A DNA stretch of 64,000 nucleotides from Ulvibacter sp. MAR_2010_11 (GCF_002813135.1 NZ_PHTY01000001.1:1049501-1113500); one strand, 5' to 3'; counted from the first letter of the stretch, positions 17,427-27,350 are shown. The notes: generated from the sequence alone by a model not told the origin. Program-made: numbers and translations.

Positions 17427-18200
17427 TTATAATTGAATTTCTTCATATCCTTCAGGAATAGTAAACGGAAAACTTACCGAAACATTGAGTTCAATCTTTT
17501 TATAATTTAATTCGATCTTCGTGGTAGACTCCTTTTCCGAGGCATTTATTAAAATGTCTGAAGGATAAAAACCCCCGTCAATTTTTTGGTAATCACGGTA
17601 TCGAATCGATAAAAGACGGCTGTCATTGGGTTGTGATAACGAGCCTGAAACTACTTTAAAATTCTCCGGATTCAAGAACAGGTAGTGAATAAAATTCTGC
17701 GGCTGTTGCTTTGGAGAAAGCTGGTATTGATTTTGAGCAACTTTCACCGTATAGTCCATTGTATTTAAATTGAACATAGACTGTCCCAGTAGAATGGCTT
17801 GTGCTTTTTCGAAGTCTATATCGGTTCCCAGCCATTCACTTAACAGTGAAAAATCCCCATCGAAATAGGTGCTTCCAATGGTTTCGTAATAACTCACTCT
17901 GTCCGGGGTAATTAACACTTTGGCAATGGTAATTCCCAACAGAGAAGCTTTCACCCAAATAATTTTATCCTTCTCCATTCGAAGGCTTACGGTGATGCTT
18001 TGCAGTTTGTTGTTGTCCTCGTACACTACTTGTAACCGCCCCGCCAAGGTCGAAAAGTTGGGAGAGGCCGCTGCGTGACTTTCTGTAATTTTTTTTGCCG
18101 AAAACGATTTGTCGGCCTTATTGGAACCGGTAATTCCTTTAGTCCCTCCACAAGATGACAGGACAACTACTAAAAATAATAAATAAAGAAGTTTGTGCAT
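17427..18200 (-). CDS. DUF4292 lipoprotein
   Basis: Predicted lipoprotein of 257 residues, lipobox LSSC near residue 17, followed by a beta-rich domain (LAGRLQVVYEDNNKLQSITVSLRM, IIWVKASLLGITIAKVLITPD) resembling the LolA/LolB-like carrier fold. This suggests a role with lipids or lipoproteins in the periplasm, but the function is unknown. I use the ATG at 18200, which gives the lipoprotein signal. An upstream start at 18407 would lie inside the TPR gene. It sits 1 nt after the TPR gene stop and 3 nt before the EnvC-like gene. Confidence 0.8.
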   Translation of the reverse strand: MHKLLYLLFLVVVLSSCGGTKGITGSNKADKSFSAKKITESHAAASPNFSTLAGRLQVVYEDNNKLQSITVSLRMEKDKIIWVKASLLGITIAKVLITPDRVSYYETIGSTYFDGDFSLLSEWLGTDIDFEKAQAILLGQSMFNLNTMDYTVKVAQNQYQLSPKQQPQNFIHYLFLNPENFKVVSGSLSQPNDSRLLSIRYRDYQKIDGGFYPSDILINASEKESTTKIELNYKKIELNVSVSFPFTIPEGYEEIQL

Positions 18201-18201
18201 C

Positions 18202-19593
18202 TTAGGGGTGATTGGGGGGTTTAATTTCTGAAGCTTTTTTAATATAATCGTTTGCTCTTTTCGTGTCTCCTTTTTGGGTGTAGGCAATCCCCAATTGTTC
18301 GTAAAAATCCTTTTCCATAACCGGGGCTTCGAATAAATAATCCACTCCGGTCTCCATACTTTCAATGGCATCATCCCACTTTTGAAGTCCGATATTGGCA
18401 ACCCCATTGATTAAATACAGCATGGGTTGAGACGGAAAGATTTCAATTCCATTAGAACTTAACTGGACAGCTTCGGTATATTTTTTAAAGTCTATTTGCA
18501 GTAAAAGGGTGTTTTTCAGCAGACTGAAATTGTCCCCATCTTTCACTATCCCTTTCTCATAAAATTTTAAGGCTTCCTCTTTCATGCCTTTTGAAATATA
18601 GAAGTCCCCCAACTGCTCGTATACTTTTCCGTTATTTTCTGTTGAAAATATGGCCACTACCTCATCCAGATCTTTTTCAAATTCGGGGTTTGATTTTACA
18701 AATTGCATAAAGTCACCCAGAACTCTGTATTTACTGTCACTGTCTACTTGGGTTGAAGCAAACACTTTTTTCATTGAATTGATAGCCTCCTGTAATTTTG
18801 AGTCTTCCAGATAGTATTTGTAGAGTGCCAAATGGACCAATTCAGATTTCGGGAAACTAGTTAGTAATTCTTGTGCTGTTTCATACGCCTTTTGTGAATC
18901 CCCTTGATCACTATATAAAAAGATAAGATTTAAATAATCCTTCTCGTTTTTAGATTTTGAATCGATTTTGTCTTCCAGTTTTTCTATTTGTCCTGAAGCA
19001 TTCCCTGTTTCCTTATAAATTTGGGTACGCAAAGCATCCCTATAATCACTTTCGCCCCAGGTTTCATCGAGCTCATCTAACATCTGAATTGCCTTGTCGT
19101 ATTGTTTTGTGCGTAAATACACATTGGCCAAATCCTCTTTATAGTCGTCGTCAATTTTTATCAATTTTTCGAGCAATGGGATTGCAGCTTCGTAATCTCT
19201 TTTTTGATAATAGAGATCGTACAAGGCCTCCAATACATCCAACCGATCTACTTCGGTTTGAAGGACTTTCAGAAAGCTTTCTTCGGCCTCGTCGTATTTT
19301 TTTAAATAGGTAAGGTTTTTACCCATTTCAAAATAGATTACTGCCTCCTGTTTTGAATCACCCTTAGCTGCTTTTTCGGCTTTCTTTAGGGCATCGACGG
19401 CCAATTCGTAATTTTCAATTCCTTTTTGCTTTAAAGCTTCAAAAAAGTTTTCCTGAAAGGCATCACTAACATTTCCCAAATCGTCTGTGGGCTCTTCTAC
19501 CCCATCCGGTTTAATTTCTTGCGCATAGACAGGCTCCGGAAGGAGCATTATTCCGAAGAGTAACAGTATGATATGTATACATCTGAAATTCAA
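18202..19593 (-). CDS. Exported tetratricopeptide-repeat protein
   Basis: A 463-residue protein with a signal peptide (about 1-24, MLLPEPVYAQE cleavage region) and about ten TPR units through the rest. Repeat-like segments include AVIYFEMGKNLTYLKKYDEAEESF, GKVYEQLGDFYISKGMKEEALKFY and EQLGIAYTQKGDTKRANDYI. It is likely periplasmic and serves as a protein-binding scaffold. It is tightly coupled to the DUF4292 and EnvC-like genes, so it may scaffold the same envelope process. The partner is not known. Confidence 0.82.
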   Translation of the reverse strand: MNFRCIHIILLLFGIMLLPEPVYAQEIKPDGVEEPTDDLGNVSDAFQENFFEALKQKGIENYELAVDALKKAEKAAKGDSKQEAVIYFEMGKNLTYLKKYDEAEESFLKVLQTEVDRLDVLEALYDLYYQKRDYEAAIPLLEKLIKIDDDYKEDLANVYLRTKQYDKAIQMLDELDETWGESDYRDALRTQIYKETGNASGQIEKLEDKIDSKSKNEKDYLNLIFLYSDQGDSQKAYETAQELLTSFPKSELVHLALYKYYLEDSKLQEAINSMKKVFASTQVDSDSKYRVLGDFMQFVKSNPEFEKDLDEVVAIFSTENNGKVYEQLGDFYISKGMKEEALKFYEKGIVKDGDNFSLLKNTLLLQIDFKKYTEAVQLSSNGIEIFPSQPMLYLINGVANIGLQKWDDAIESMETGVDYLFEAPVMEKDFYEQLGIAYTQKGDTKRANDYIKKASEIKPPNHP

Positions 19594-19607
19594 GTACTTT
19601 GTCCGGT

Positions 19608-19668
19608 CGAGCGCAGTCGAGACCTATTTAAGAGTTATCTTTGCTTTATGACCCCTCGACTGCGCTCG
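19608..19668. repeat. Inverted repeat CGAGCGCAGTCGAG / CTCGACTGCGCTCG
   Basis: Two perfect 14-bp arms (19608-19621 and 19655-19668) face each other across 33 nt between the nucleotidyltransferase and TPR genes. Each arm is GC-rich compared with the surroundings. The form resembles the dispersed palindromic intergenic elements found in many flavobacterial genomes. A large hairpin here could also attenuate the operon. Confidence 0.85.
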
Positions 19669-19681
19669 GGGGAACTTTTGG

Positions 19682-20698
19682 TTATTTCAATTCGGAATAA
19701 TCCCCAATGCTCACATTGGTAAAATTCCCATCAAAAATAGCGTTATTGCCAATCATTGCGTTGTCTAAGGTAGCATTTTTCACCACCGAGTTCGTTTGGA
19801 TTATACTATTTTTAACGTTGCTTTCCTCAATAATTGTGCCCTGTCCGATAGACACATACGGACCCACCGTACTATTTTTTAAAACAACACCTTCTCCAAT
19901 AAAGCAGGGAGGGATGATTTTCGAATTACTGTTACTTACCGAAGCAGCTATCAAAGGTGCATTGGCTTCAGCTAAAAAACCTAACATTCTTCGATTAGTT
20001 TCGACTGTGACCTCTTTGTTTCCGCAATCCATCCATTCGGTTACCGTTCCGGTTTTAAAGATCTTTCCTGCGGCCATCATTCGTTTTATTCCGTCGTTAA
20101 TCTGGTATTCCCCGCCATTGATGATGTTGTTATCCAACACGTACTGAAGCTCTTTTTTTAATTCCGCGACGTCTTTGAAGTAATAGATTCCTATCACCGC
20201 CTGATTGCTCACAAATTCGGTAGGTTTTTCAACCAATTGTGTGATTTCGTTCTTTTCATTGAGATTAACAACTCCGTAGGCTTCGGGGTTATCCACAACT
20301 TTGGTCCAAATTACACTGTCTGCATCCTTGTCGAGATTGAAATCGGCACGGATTAAAGTATCGGCATAGGCAATTACAGCCGGCCCCGAAAGTGAAGGTG
20401 CGGCGCACATAATAGCGTGTCCTGTTCCTTTTGGATCCAATTGCCAGTAAATTGTTGGTTTTGCGCCTAAATCAATTGCAAGCGCTTTTAAACTTTCCAC
20501 AACCTCGTCTCCAAAAAATGCAGGGTCGCCTAAAATAAAGGCTATTTCGTCGATTGGTTCATTGAGTACTCCGGCAATATCTTCCACCAAACGATGCACG
20601 ATTGGTTTTCCCGCTACGGGTATTAGCGGTTTGGGAACGGTTAAGGTATGTGGGCGCAGACGCGATCCGCGACCTGCCATTGGGACAATTATTTTCAT
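19682..20698 (-). CDS. Sugar phosphate nucleotidyltransferase
   Basis: Cytoplasmic enzyme that makes an NDP-sugar from a sugar-1-phosphate and NTP. The N-terminal Rossmann-like pyrophosphorylase domain has MAGRGSRLRPHTLTVPKPLIPVAGKP, with the signature GxGxRxRPxT...PKP, and a second motif VVEKPTEF-like site near residue 155. The C-terminal ~90 residues are a left-handed beta-helix with hexapeptide repeats (FIGEGVVLKNSTVGPYVSIGQG). The sugar is not specified; glucose-1-phosphate thymidylyl- or mannose-1-phosphate guanylyl-type are both possible. It follows dut by 21 nt. Confidence 0.88.
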   Translation of the reverse strand: MKIIVPMAGRGSRLRPHTLTVPKPLIPVAGKPIVHRLVEDIAGVLNEPIDEIAFILGDPAFFGDEVVESLKALAIDLGAKPTIYWQLDPKGTGHAIMCAAPSLSGPAVIAYADTLIRADFNLDKDADSVIWTKVVDNPEAYGVVNLNEKNEITQLVEKPTEFVSNQAVIGIYYFKDVAELKKELQYVLDNNIINGGEYQINDGIKRMMAAGKIFKTGTVTEWMDCGNKEVTVETNRRMLGFLAEANAPLIAASVSNSNSKIIPPCFIGEGVVLKNSTVGPYVSIGQGTIIEESNVKNSIIQTNSVVKNATLDNAMIGNNAIFDGNFTNVSIGDYSELK

Positions 20699-20719
20699 GC
20701 TGTTCTTTGAATTATCATT

Positions 20720-21154
20720 CTATTTTGTTCCCGTACTGCCAAAACCTCCGGCGCCACGAGTTGTTTCTGCTAATTCGTTTACTTCTTCCCAGACGGCCCG
20801 TTCGTGCTTTGCAATTACCAACTGGGCAATGCGCTCCCCATTTTCAATAGTAAACGGCTCGTTTGACAGGTTGACCAAGATTACTCCAATTTCTCCACGG
20901 TAATCTGAATCGATGGTTCCCGGAGCGTTGAGTACCGTAATTCCCTTTTTAGCTGCCAAGCCGCTTCTGGGTCTTACCTGCGCTTCAAAGCCTATTGGCA
21001 ATTCAATAAAAAGACCTGTTTTTACAATAGCGCGCTCCAAAGGTTGTAAGGTAGAAGGCTCGGGAACGTTTGCGCGTAAATCCATTCCTGCCGAATAGAT
21101 TGTTTCATAAGAAGGTAATGCGTGTCCCGACTTGTTGATTATTTTAATTTTCAT
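20720..21154 (-). CDS. dut: Deoxyuridine 5'-triphosphate nucleotidohydrolase
   Basis: Trimeric dUTPase converting dUTP to dUMP and pyrophosphate, keeping uracil out of DNA and feeding dTMP synthesis. The 144-residue protein shows all five motifs: [32 protein letters not shown] and the C-terminal GAGGFGSTG. Its ATG overlaps the stop of the flippase gene (ATGA), so it is translated as part of the glycan-related operon, although it has no known glycan role. Confidence 0.97.
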   Translation of the reverse strand: MKIKIINKSGHALPSYETIYSAGMDLRANVPEPSTLQPLERAIVKTGLFIELPIGFEAQVRPRSGLAAKKGITVLNAPGTIDSDYRGEIGVILVNLSNEPFTIENGERIAQLVIAKHERAVWEEVNELAETTRGAGGFGSTGTK

Positions 21155-22611
21155 TTTCTAAGTATTCTATAGAACTCTTTCCTTTCAGCAACATAAATGA
21201 GCAACAAAAATACCAATAATAAAGTAGTCCCTATCATTAAATTCCCTTCAAAAACATAAAAAGAGAGTGCCGAAAAACTTATTGAGACTACTAAAAAGCC
21301 TCCTATTTTTTTTAGATTGTAGGGCACAGGATAGTGTTTTTGCCCAATGAAATACGAAAGTACCATCATAGTGCCATAGGCGGCTAAAGTGGCGATGGCT
21401 GATCCTTTATAGCTTATAATAGGTATTAAGGCAAAATTGAGTGCCAACGTGATAATTGCCCCAACTACCGAAATGTAAGCCCCAAATTTGGTGCGATCGG
21501 TAACCTTATACCACACCGACAAATTATGATAAATACCCAGGCAAAGATTGGCCAATAAAATTATGGGGACAATCACCAAGGCCTCCCAAAAGTCACTTTC
21601 CGGGATAAGGATACGTTTAAAAACGTCGATATATACGATTACAAATAGTAAAATTACGCACCCGAAAACAGTGAAGTATTTTGTAATAGTTGCATAGGTT
21701 TGTTTGGCATTCTCGTTATGAGCATGATTAAAAAAGAAGGGCTCTATTCCCAAACGGAAAGCCGTTGCAAAAAGCGTCATAAACACTCCCAATTTATAGC
21801 AGGCTGCGTAAATTCCCACTTCGGCTTCAGCGATATCTGAAGGTAACAGGTATTTCAGCAAAATTTTATCGAATGCTTCATTAATTGAAAAGGCAATCCC
21901 TGCAATGAGTACGGGAAGGGCATATTTCAGCATTTGTTTCCAAACATCTGTATTAAATTTGAAGCCGATTTTAACATAAAGTGGTGACAGAATCAATAAT
22001 GTAATTCCACTTGCTATTAGATTCGCTATAAATACATAGGCTACATTGTTTTCTTCGGAATAAATTGTGCTCCAAAACGAATCGGGACTGCCGGTTGCCA
22101 GTCCCGGTAAGACCAGAAAAAAGAATAGATTAAATCCCAAATTCACCAATACATTAAATATCTTGACAATGGCGTAGCGCATGGGTCTTTCGTTTGCCCG
22201 AAACCATACAAAGGGCAACACAACCAGAGCGTCTAAGGCTAAAATAAGCAGGCCATAAGTGACATATTCGGTCTTAAATTCGAGAAAAGTTGCCATGGGT
22301 TCTCTCACCAGCAGGCACAATCCCAAGAAAAGTAAGGTGGAAATTGTTAAGGACGTAAGTGCAGTGGATTGCACGATTGCCTTTTTACTTTTGTCTTTAT
22401 TGATAAAGCGGAAAAAAGCTGTCTCCATACCATACGAAAGCACAACATTTCCTAAAATGAGGAAAGCCATTAGGGAGGCGTAAATTCCGTATTGTTCCTT
22501 TCCAAGTACGGTAACATATAACGGAACTAAAAAAATGGCCAGTGCGCGCGGAAGTACCGTGGCCAGACCATAAATAAAAGTTTGTTTAAATAGTTTTTTG
22601 AAGACGCTCAA
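21151..22611 (-). CDS. Polysaccharide flippase family membrane protein (MATE/MOP-type)
   Basis: A 486-residue integral membrane protein with about 14 hydrophobic segments, in the oligosaccharide flippase/MurJ-like superfamily. It would move a lipid-linked glycan across the inner membrane. Family-like features are the N-terminal [28 protein letters not shown] and the central [19 protein letters not shown]. It heads a minus-strand operon with dut, a sugar nucleotidyltransferase, TPR protein, DUF4292 and EnvC-like genes. The substrate is unknown. Confidence 0.87.
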   Translation of the reverse strand: MSVFKKLFKQTFIYGLATVLPRALAIFLVPLYVTVLGKEQYGIYASLMAFLILGNVVLSYGMETAFFRFINKDKSKKAIVQSTALTSLTISTLLFLGLCLLVREPMATFLEFKTEYVTYGLLILALDALVVLPFVWFRANERPMRYAIVKIFNVLVNLGFNLFFFLVLPGLATGSPDSFWSTIYSEENNVAYVFIANLIASGITLLILSPLYVKIGFKFNTDVWKQMLKYALPVLIAGIAFSINEAFDKILLKYLLPSDIAEAEVGIYAACYKLGVFMTLFATAFRLGIEPFFFNHAHNENAKQTYATITKYFTVFGCVILLFVIVYIDVFKRILIPESDFWEALVIVPIILLANLCLGIYHNLSVWYKVTDRTKFGAYISVVGAIITLALNFALIPIISYKGSAIATLAAYGTMMVLSYFIGQKHYPVPYNLKKIGGFLVVSISFSALSFYVFEGNLMIGTTLLLVFLLLIYVAERKEFYRILRK

Positions 22612-22668
22612 TGTCTTTTGGCTTTGCTAACAAAAGTATTGAAATTACAATTGGTTTGCGTTACTTAT

Positions 22669-23190
22669 TTAATTCTCCTTATTCGGATTGGAGGCAGGAT
22701 AAGCAAGCAAGGGTTTTCGCTCCATATTTGAAATCTTATAATAGGCTGTTTTACCTTTATGCAAATAACTAACTACCGCTTCATCAACTTTTAACGCAAA
22801 GGGAAATGTTTTTGGAGGTGTGTTTTGAGCTTCTTTAACCGGATTACTGTCCATCACTAAATCCTGTGCCATTTCATTCTTAAAATAACCCACATACTGT
22901 TTGCGGTATTGAGGAGAATTTTGAGCTTTTATCACTTTTTTATTGAAATAGATATCCTGCACCACTATGTCTTCGGTAAAGTTTTCGAAGGTAATGTGCA
23001 CATTGGTCCCCGAACCGCCTTGAGGTGTTCCGGCAATCCATTCCTGAAAATAAACTTCTCCCAATGTAAAAGGAGGATTTTCGGTTAATGCGTATCCCGA
23101 TTCGGTCATTTTGGTGTTGCCACAGTTAAAAAAACTGAAAAGGAGAATTGATACTCCCAATAGCCCAAGGATAGTTTTTAGCTGATTCAT
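22669..23190 (-). CDS. Hypothetical lipoprotein
   Basis: Unrecognised 173-residue protein. A hydrophobic signal ends in the lipobox FFNC (about Cys22), followed by a beta-rich domain with FTLGEVYFQEWIAGTPQGGSG and NVHITFENF. This pattern fits a small envelope-anchored domain. The ATG at 23190 puts a normal lipoprotein signal first; an ATG six codons upstream (23208) is possible. It lies between the flippase operon and the ATP synthase terminator and may be transcribed alone. Confidence 0.72.
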   Translation of the reverse strand: MNQLKTILGLLGVSILLFSFFNCGNTKMTESGYALTENPPFTLGEVYFQEWIAGTPQGGSGTNVHITFENFTEDIVVQDIYFNKKVIKAQNSPQYRKQYVGYFKNEMAQDLVMDSNPVKEAQNTPPKTFPFALKVDEAVVSYLHKGKTAYYKISNMERKPLLAYPASNPNKEN

Positions 23191-23236
23191 TTGCCGTTGT
23201 TTAAACATCTATTTCAAAAGTCTTGCTATAAAGATA

Positions 23237-23270
23237 CAAAAAAGCCTTCTGTGATTTCAGAAGGCTTTTT
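23237..23270. terminator. Terminator after atpG (bidirectional form)
   Basis: GCCTTCTG (23244-23251) pairs with CAGAAGGC (23258-23265) around a 6-nt loop. An A-run (23237-23243) and a T-run (23266-23270) flank it. It lies 24 nt beyond the atpG stop and would end the ATP synthase operon on the minus strand. Confidence 0.85.
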
Positions 23271-23293
23271 CGTACTAAGTAGGTTACTTATGT

Positions 23294-24157
23294 TTATCCT
23301 GCCAAGGCTTCGGCTCCACCCACAATCTCTAAGATTTCGTTTGTGATGGAAGCCTGACGGGCTTTGTTGTATTGTAATTTTAATTCATCTCTTAATTCGG
23401 TTGCATTATCGGTTGCCTTGTGCATGGCTGTCATTCGAGCACCGTGCTCACTTGCAACGCTATCACGAAGTGCTTTAAACAATTGTGTTTTTAAACTCTT
23501 CGGAATTAAGCCTTCAACAATTTCAAGTTTAGAAGGTTCAAAAATATAATCGGTTGTAGTTGTAACTTCTGTAGCTTCTGGCGGAAGAATTGGCAAAAAC
23601 TGTTCAGTGATTACTAACTGAGTAGCCGCATTTTTAAAGTGGTTATAGACCAAAAAGATTTTATCATACGCGCCTTTCGCGTATAAATCCATCAGTTTTT
23701 CAGCAATTCCGGAGGTAGTATCAAAACTCAGTTCATCGAAAATAGCATTGTTATTTTCAATAATAGTCCCCGACTTCTTTAGGATGTCATTCCCTTTTTT
23801 TCCAAGGGTTATAAAATCTACTTGCTTGCCGGAATATGTTTCGGCGGCCAATGTTCTTGCTTCCTTGATAATATTACTATTAAAGGCTCCTGCCAAACCA
23901 CGGTTCGAGGTAATTGCAACCACCAACACTTTATTCACTGCGCGCTGGTCTGAGTATTTACTTCCTGAATCTCCATCTAAAGAAGCACTTAAGCTTTGAA
24001 GCAGTTCAGATAGTTTTTCTGAATATGGGCGCATAGCGGTAATCGCATCCTGTGCCTTTTTTAGCTTCGCAGCAGATACCATTTTCATGGCACTGGTAAT
24101 CTGCATCGTGGATCCTACCGAAGCAATTCTGTTACGTATTTCTTTTAAGTTTGCCAT
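23294..24157 (-). CDS. atpG: ATP synthase F1 subunit gamma
   Basis: Central stalk of F1Fo ATP synthase, turning inside the alpha/beta hexamer. The 287-residue length is usual. Family segments are MANLKEIRNRIASVGSTMQITSAMKMVSAAKL at the start, ITSNRGLAGAFNSNI in the middle and the C-terminal EHGARMTAMHKATDNA and YNKARQASITNEILEIVGGA. It is the last gene of the operon, 88 nt after atpA, with a palindromic repeat between them. Confidence 0.97.
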   Translation of the reverse strand: MANLKEIRNRIASVGSTMQITSAMKMVSAAKLKKAQDAITAMRPYSEKLSELLQSLSASLDGDSGSKYSDQRAVNKVLVVAITSNRGLAGAFNSNIIKEARTLAAETYSGKQVDFITLGKKGNDILKKSGTIIENNNAIFDELSFDTTSGIAEKLMDLYAKGAYDKIFLVYNHFKNAATQLVITEQFLPILPPEATEVTTTTDYIFEPSKLEIVEGLIPKSLKTQLFKALRDSVASEHGARMTAMHKATDNATELRDELKLQYNKARQASITNEILEIVGGAEALAG

Positions 24158-24220
24158 TTCACTTTTTTGTCATTCTGTATTTACTACAGAATCTATTAAA
24201 ATTGAGCTTCAAAATATGAT

Positions 24221-24240
24221 ATTCCCGCTTTCGCGGGAAT
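24221..24240. repeat. Palindrome ATTCCCGC-TTTC-GCGGGAAT between atpA and atpG
   Basis: An 8-bp perfect stem with a 4-nt loop lies 5 nt past the atpA stop codon (24246 on the minus strand). Such GCGGGAAT palindromes are common dispersed elements in bacterial intergenic regions. It has no T-run, so it may stabilise a 3' end or tune atpG expression rather than terminate. Confidence 0.7.
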
Positions 24241-24245
24241 GACAA

Positions 24246-25826
24246 TTACTTTTTATATTTCGCTGAAAGATCTGCCGCCACTGTGGTAATCACATCGATC
24301 GCTTCATCGGTTAACTTTCCGGCTTTCAAACTATCCAGTGTATCTCTGTGTTTTGCGTTCATCATTTCCAAGAAATCTCTTTCGAACTCTTTCACCTTTA
24401 CCACGGGAACATTTCGCAATAAGTTCTTAGAACCTGCATAGATAATTGCCACCTGATCTTCAACCGTAAATGGATCGTTTTGAGCCTGCTTTAAGATTTC
24501 AACGTTACGTTGTCCTTTTGAAATTACATTCATTGTCGCAGCATCCAAATCGGAACCAAACTTTGCAAACGCTTCCAATTCACGGAATTGCGCCTGATCC
24601 AGTTTCAAGGTACCTGCTACCTTCTTCATCGATTTAATTTGAGCGTTACCTCCAACACGAGATACCGAAATACCTACGTTAATCGCCGGACGAACCCCTG
24701 CGTTAAATAAATCCGATTCCAAGAAAATCTGTCCGTCGGTAATCGAAATTACGTTGGTTGGGATATAGGCAGAAACGTCACCCGCCTGTGTCTCAATAAT
24801 TGGAAGAGCGGTTAATGATCCTCCTCCTTTTACCATCGGTTTTAAACTATCCGGTAAATCGTTCATGTTTTTTGCGATATCATCATCGGCTATAATTTTT
24901 GCCGAACGCTCCAATAATCTGGAGTGAAGGTAAAATACATCCCCGGGATATGCCTCACGTCCCGGTGGGCGACGTAATAACAAAGATACCTCACGGTATG
25001 CTACCGCTTGTTTAGATAAATCGTCATAGATAATCAAGGCAGGACGCCCGGTATCACGGAAGTACTCACCAATAGCTGCACCTGCAAAAGGAGCATATAC
25101 CTGCATAGGAGCTGGATCTGATGCATTTGCAGCAACAATAGTTGTATAGGCTAAAGCACCTTTCTCTTCCAGAACTTTCGCAATGTTTGCTACAGTCGAA
25201 GCTTTTTGTCCAATAGCTACATAAATACAAAATACAGGCTCTCCAGCATCGAAAAATTCTTTCTGATTCAAAATAGTATCGATACAAACCGTTGTTTTTC
25301 CGGTCTGACGGTCACCAATAACCAACTCACGTTGCCCTCTTCCAACCGGAATCATGGCATCGATGGATTTAATTCCTGTTTGTAACGGCTCGGTTACCGG
25401 TTGACGGTAAATTACTCCCGGCGCCTTACGCTCTAATGGCATTTCGATAGTTTTCCCTACAATAGGTCCCTTTCCATCGATTGGCTGACCTAGTGTGTTT
25501 ACCACTCGTCCTACAATACCTTCACCTACTTGAAGAGATGCAATACGCTTTGTACGCTTTGCAATAGTCCCTTCTTTAATTCCTCTGGAAGGTCCAAGTA
25601 ATACTACCCCAACGTTATCTTCTTCAAGGTTAAGTACGATTCCTTCCAAACCGCCTTCGAATTCTACCAATTCCCCGTACTGTACGTTTGCAAGTCCATA
25701 TACACGGGCAATACCATCCCCTACGGTTAATACAGTTCCTACTTCGTCTAATGAAGCGGTTGCTTCAAAACCTGAAAGTTGTTGCTTTAAGATTGCTGAT
25801 ACTTCAGCTGGTTTAACTTCTGCCAT
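24246..25826 (-). CDS. atpA: ATP synthase F1 subunit alpha
   Basis: Regulatory nucleotide-binding subunit of F1Fo ATP synthase; alternates with beta around gamma. 526 residues. The Walker A motif is GDRQTGKT near residues 172-179, and the family segments [27 protein letters not shown] and [18 protein letters not shown] are present. It is preceded by atpH across 112 nt that contain a short direct repeat. Confidence 0.98.
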   Translation of the reverse strand: MAEVKPAEVSAILKQQLSGFEATASLDEVGTVLTVGDGIARVYGLANVQYGELVEFEGGLEGIVLNLEEDNVGVVLLGPSRGIKEGTIAKRTKRIASLQVGEGIVGRVVNTLGQPIDGKGPIVGKTIEMPLERKAPGVIYRQPVTEPLQTGIKSIDAMIPVGRGQRELVIGDRQTGKTTVCIDTILNQKEFFDAGEPVFCIYVAIGQKASTVANIAKVLEEKGALAYTTIVAANASDPAPMQVYAPFAGAAIGEYFRDTGRPALIIYDDLSKQAVAYREVSLLLRRPPGREAYPGDVFYLHSRLLERSAKIIADDDIAKNMNDLPDSLKPMVKGGGSLTALPIIETQAGDVSAYIPTNVISITDGQIFLESDLFNAGVRPAINVGISVSRVGGNAQIKSMKKVAGTLKLDQAQFRELEAFAKFGSDLDAATMNVISKGQRNVEILKQAQNDPFTVEDQVAIIYAGSKNLLRNVPVVKVKEFERDFLEMMNAKHRDTLDSLKAGKLTDEAIDVITTVAADLSAKYKK

Positions 25827-25833
25827 TTTATTC

Positions 25834-25858
25834 TAGATTTTAGAAATTAGATTTTAGA
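25834..25858. repeat. Two direct copies of TAGATTTTAGA between atpH and atpA
   Basis: Copies at 25834-25844 and 25848-25858 are separated by AAT, followed by a similar TTAGAC. They lie in the atpH-atpA spacer. A short AT-rich repeat of this kind may be a slippage-derived array. Confidence 0.75.
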
Positions 25859-25938
25859 CGTTAGACTAAAACCAATACTTCTCCTAATTATAATAGTTTA
25901 TTTAAATATACTTGTAGTCTTAAGCACTATGCGAAGGA

Positions 25939-26481
25939 CTATAAACTTTTACTAAATTCTCTCTTTAAATTACTCAGTTGGTTTGCGATACTGGCGTTGT
26001 ACTGTAAATCACCTACTCGCAACACAAATCCTCCAATTATATCGGGGTCAATTTCATTTTCCAACGTAACATTGGTGCTACCTGTCATTTCTTTAACCTT
26101 AGCCAGCACTTGCTGTTCTAAGGCTTCTGAAAGTGCTACCGCGGTAGTTACCTTGGCTACTTTTATTCCCTTGGCTTCATTGTAAATGTTGATGTAGCTA
26201 TCGGCCACTTCGCCCAGTTTGGCAATACGTTTATTGTCTGCCAAAACATTGATAAGGGATTTTGTGAGTTCACCTTCCTTATCAAATATGGTAAGAAGCG
26301 CTTCTTTTTTGTCTTTCAACTTTATTACCGGGCTTTGAAGCACATTTCGCAACTCTTTACTTCCTGAAAGGGTAGCAGCCACAGCCTGCATGTCGTTAAA
26401 CACTTCGGTTGCATTATTGGCGCTGTTGGCCTGTTGTAAAACGGCTTTTGCGTATCGTATTCCTGCTTTGCTTCCGCTCAT
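25939..26481 (-). CDS. atpH: ATP synthase F1 subunit delta
   Basis: Peripheral stalk subunit linking the F1 head to the b subunits. 180 residues. The N-terminal helical segment (GIRYAKAVLQQA) and the C-terminal conserved region VTLENEIDPDIIGGFVLRVGDLQYNASI are typical of OSCP/delta. It follows atpF by 37 nt, a gap holding a short palindrome. Confidence 0.94.
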   Translation of the reverse strand: MSGSKAGIRYAKAVLQQANSANNATEVFNDMQAVAATLSGSKELRNVLQSPVIKLKDKKEALLTIFDKEGELTKSLINVLADNKRIAKLGEVADSYINIYNEAKGIKVAKVTTAVALSEALEQQVLAKVKEMTGSTNVTLENEIDPDIIGGFVLRVGDLQYNASIANQLSNLKREFSKSL

Positions 26482-26486
26482 AGTAT

Positions 26487-26504
26487 TGCCCGCGAAGGCG
26501 GGTA
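26487..26504. repeat. Palindrome TGCCCGC-GAAG-GCGGGTA between atpF and atpH
   Basis: A 7-bp stem including one G-U pair and a GAAG loop lies 5 nt upstream of the atpH start codon and 14 nt past the atpF stop. Its core CCCGC/GCGGG matches that of the palindrome between atpA and atpG, suggesting related dispersed elements. Confidence 0.55.
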
Positions 26505-26518
26505 TCTTTTAATTCTTG

Positions 26519-27013
26519 TTAGTTTAAGGTGGCGTCACCCAACATTTCCTCTACTAATTTCAATTGTTTGCCTTTGTCTGAAAGTTCTGCTTTTACTACT
26601 TTTTCTGCAATTTCAACAGATAAAGAAGCTACCTGACTTTTCAGTTCGGCAACTGCGGCTTTCTTTTCGTTTTCGATGGCAGCCTGTGCGCTGATAATCA
26701 TTTTATCGGCGGCTGTTTTGGCTTCTTCCTTTGCGTCGGAAATCATTTTCGCCTTTAACTCACGAGCTTCTTTCATCATCAACTCTCTTTCGGCACGGGC
26801 TTCCTGCAAAATACGTTCGTTATCTGCAGTAAGGTTTTGCATTTCCTTTCTGGCAGCTTCGGCCGAGGCCAATGCTTCTTTAATAGACTGCTCTCTGTCG
26901 TTTACGGTCCCTACGATAGGTTTCCATGCAAATTTTTTCAGAAGAAAAAACAAAACAATAAACGAGATAAAGGTCCAAAATAATAATCCTACGTCCGGAG
27001 TAACTAAATCCAT
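26519..27013 (-). CDS. atpF: ATP synthase Fo subunit b
   Basis: Peripheral stalk of the proton channel sector. 164 residues with one N-terminal membrane helix (about residues 8-27, GLLFWTFISFIVLFFLL) followed by a long charged coiled coil rich in A, E and K. The start MDLVTPDVGLLFW fits the Bacteroidota b subunit. It follows atpE by 74 nt. Confidence 0.95.
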   Translation of the reverse strand: MDLVTPDVGLLFWTFISFIVLFFLLKKFAWKPIVGTVNDREQSIKEALASAEAARKEMQNLTADNERILQEARAERELMMKEARELKAKMISDAKEEAKTAADKMIISAQAAIENEKKAAVAELKSQVASLSVEIAEKVVKAELSDKGKQLKLVEEMLGDATLN

Positions 27014-27087
27014 TTCTTTCTATTTTATATAATCTATACTATTTAAAACTAAAAAGGCGGCGCAACCAACCGTTGCGCCGATCTTTT

Positions 27088-27339
<252 letters not shown>

Positions 27340-27350
27340 TTAAAGATTAA

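Noticed and set aside
18201-18407. N-terminal extension of the DUF4292 gene
   Set aside because: It overlaps the TPR gene in another frame; the ATG at 18200 gives the lipoprotein signal.
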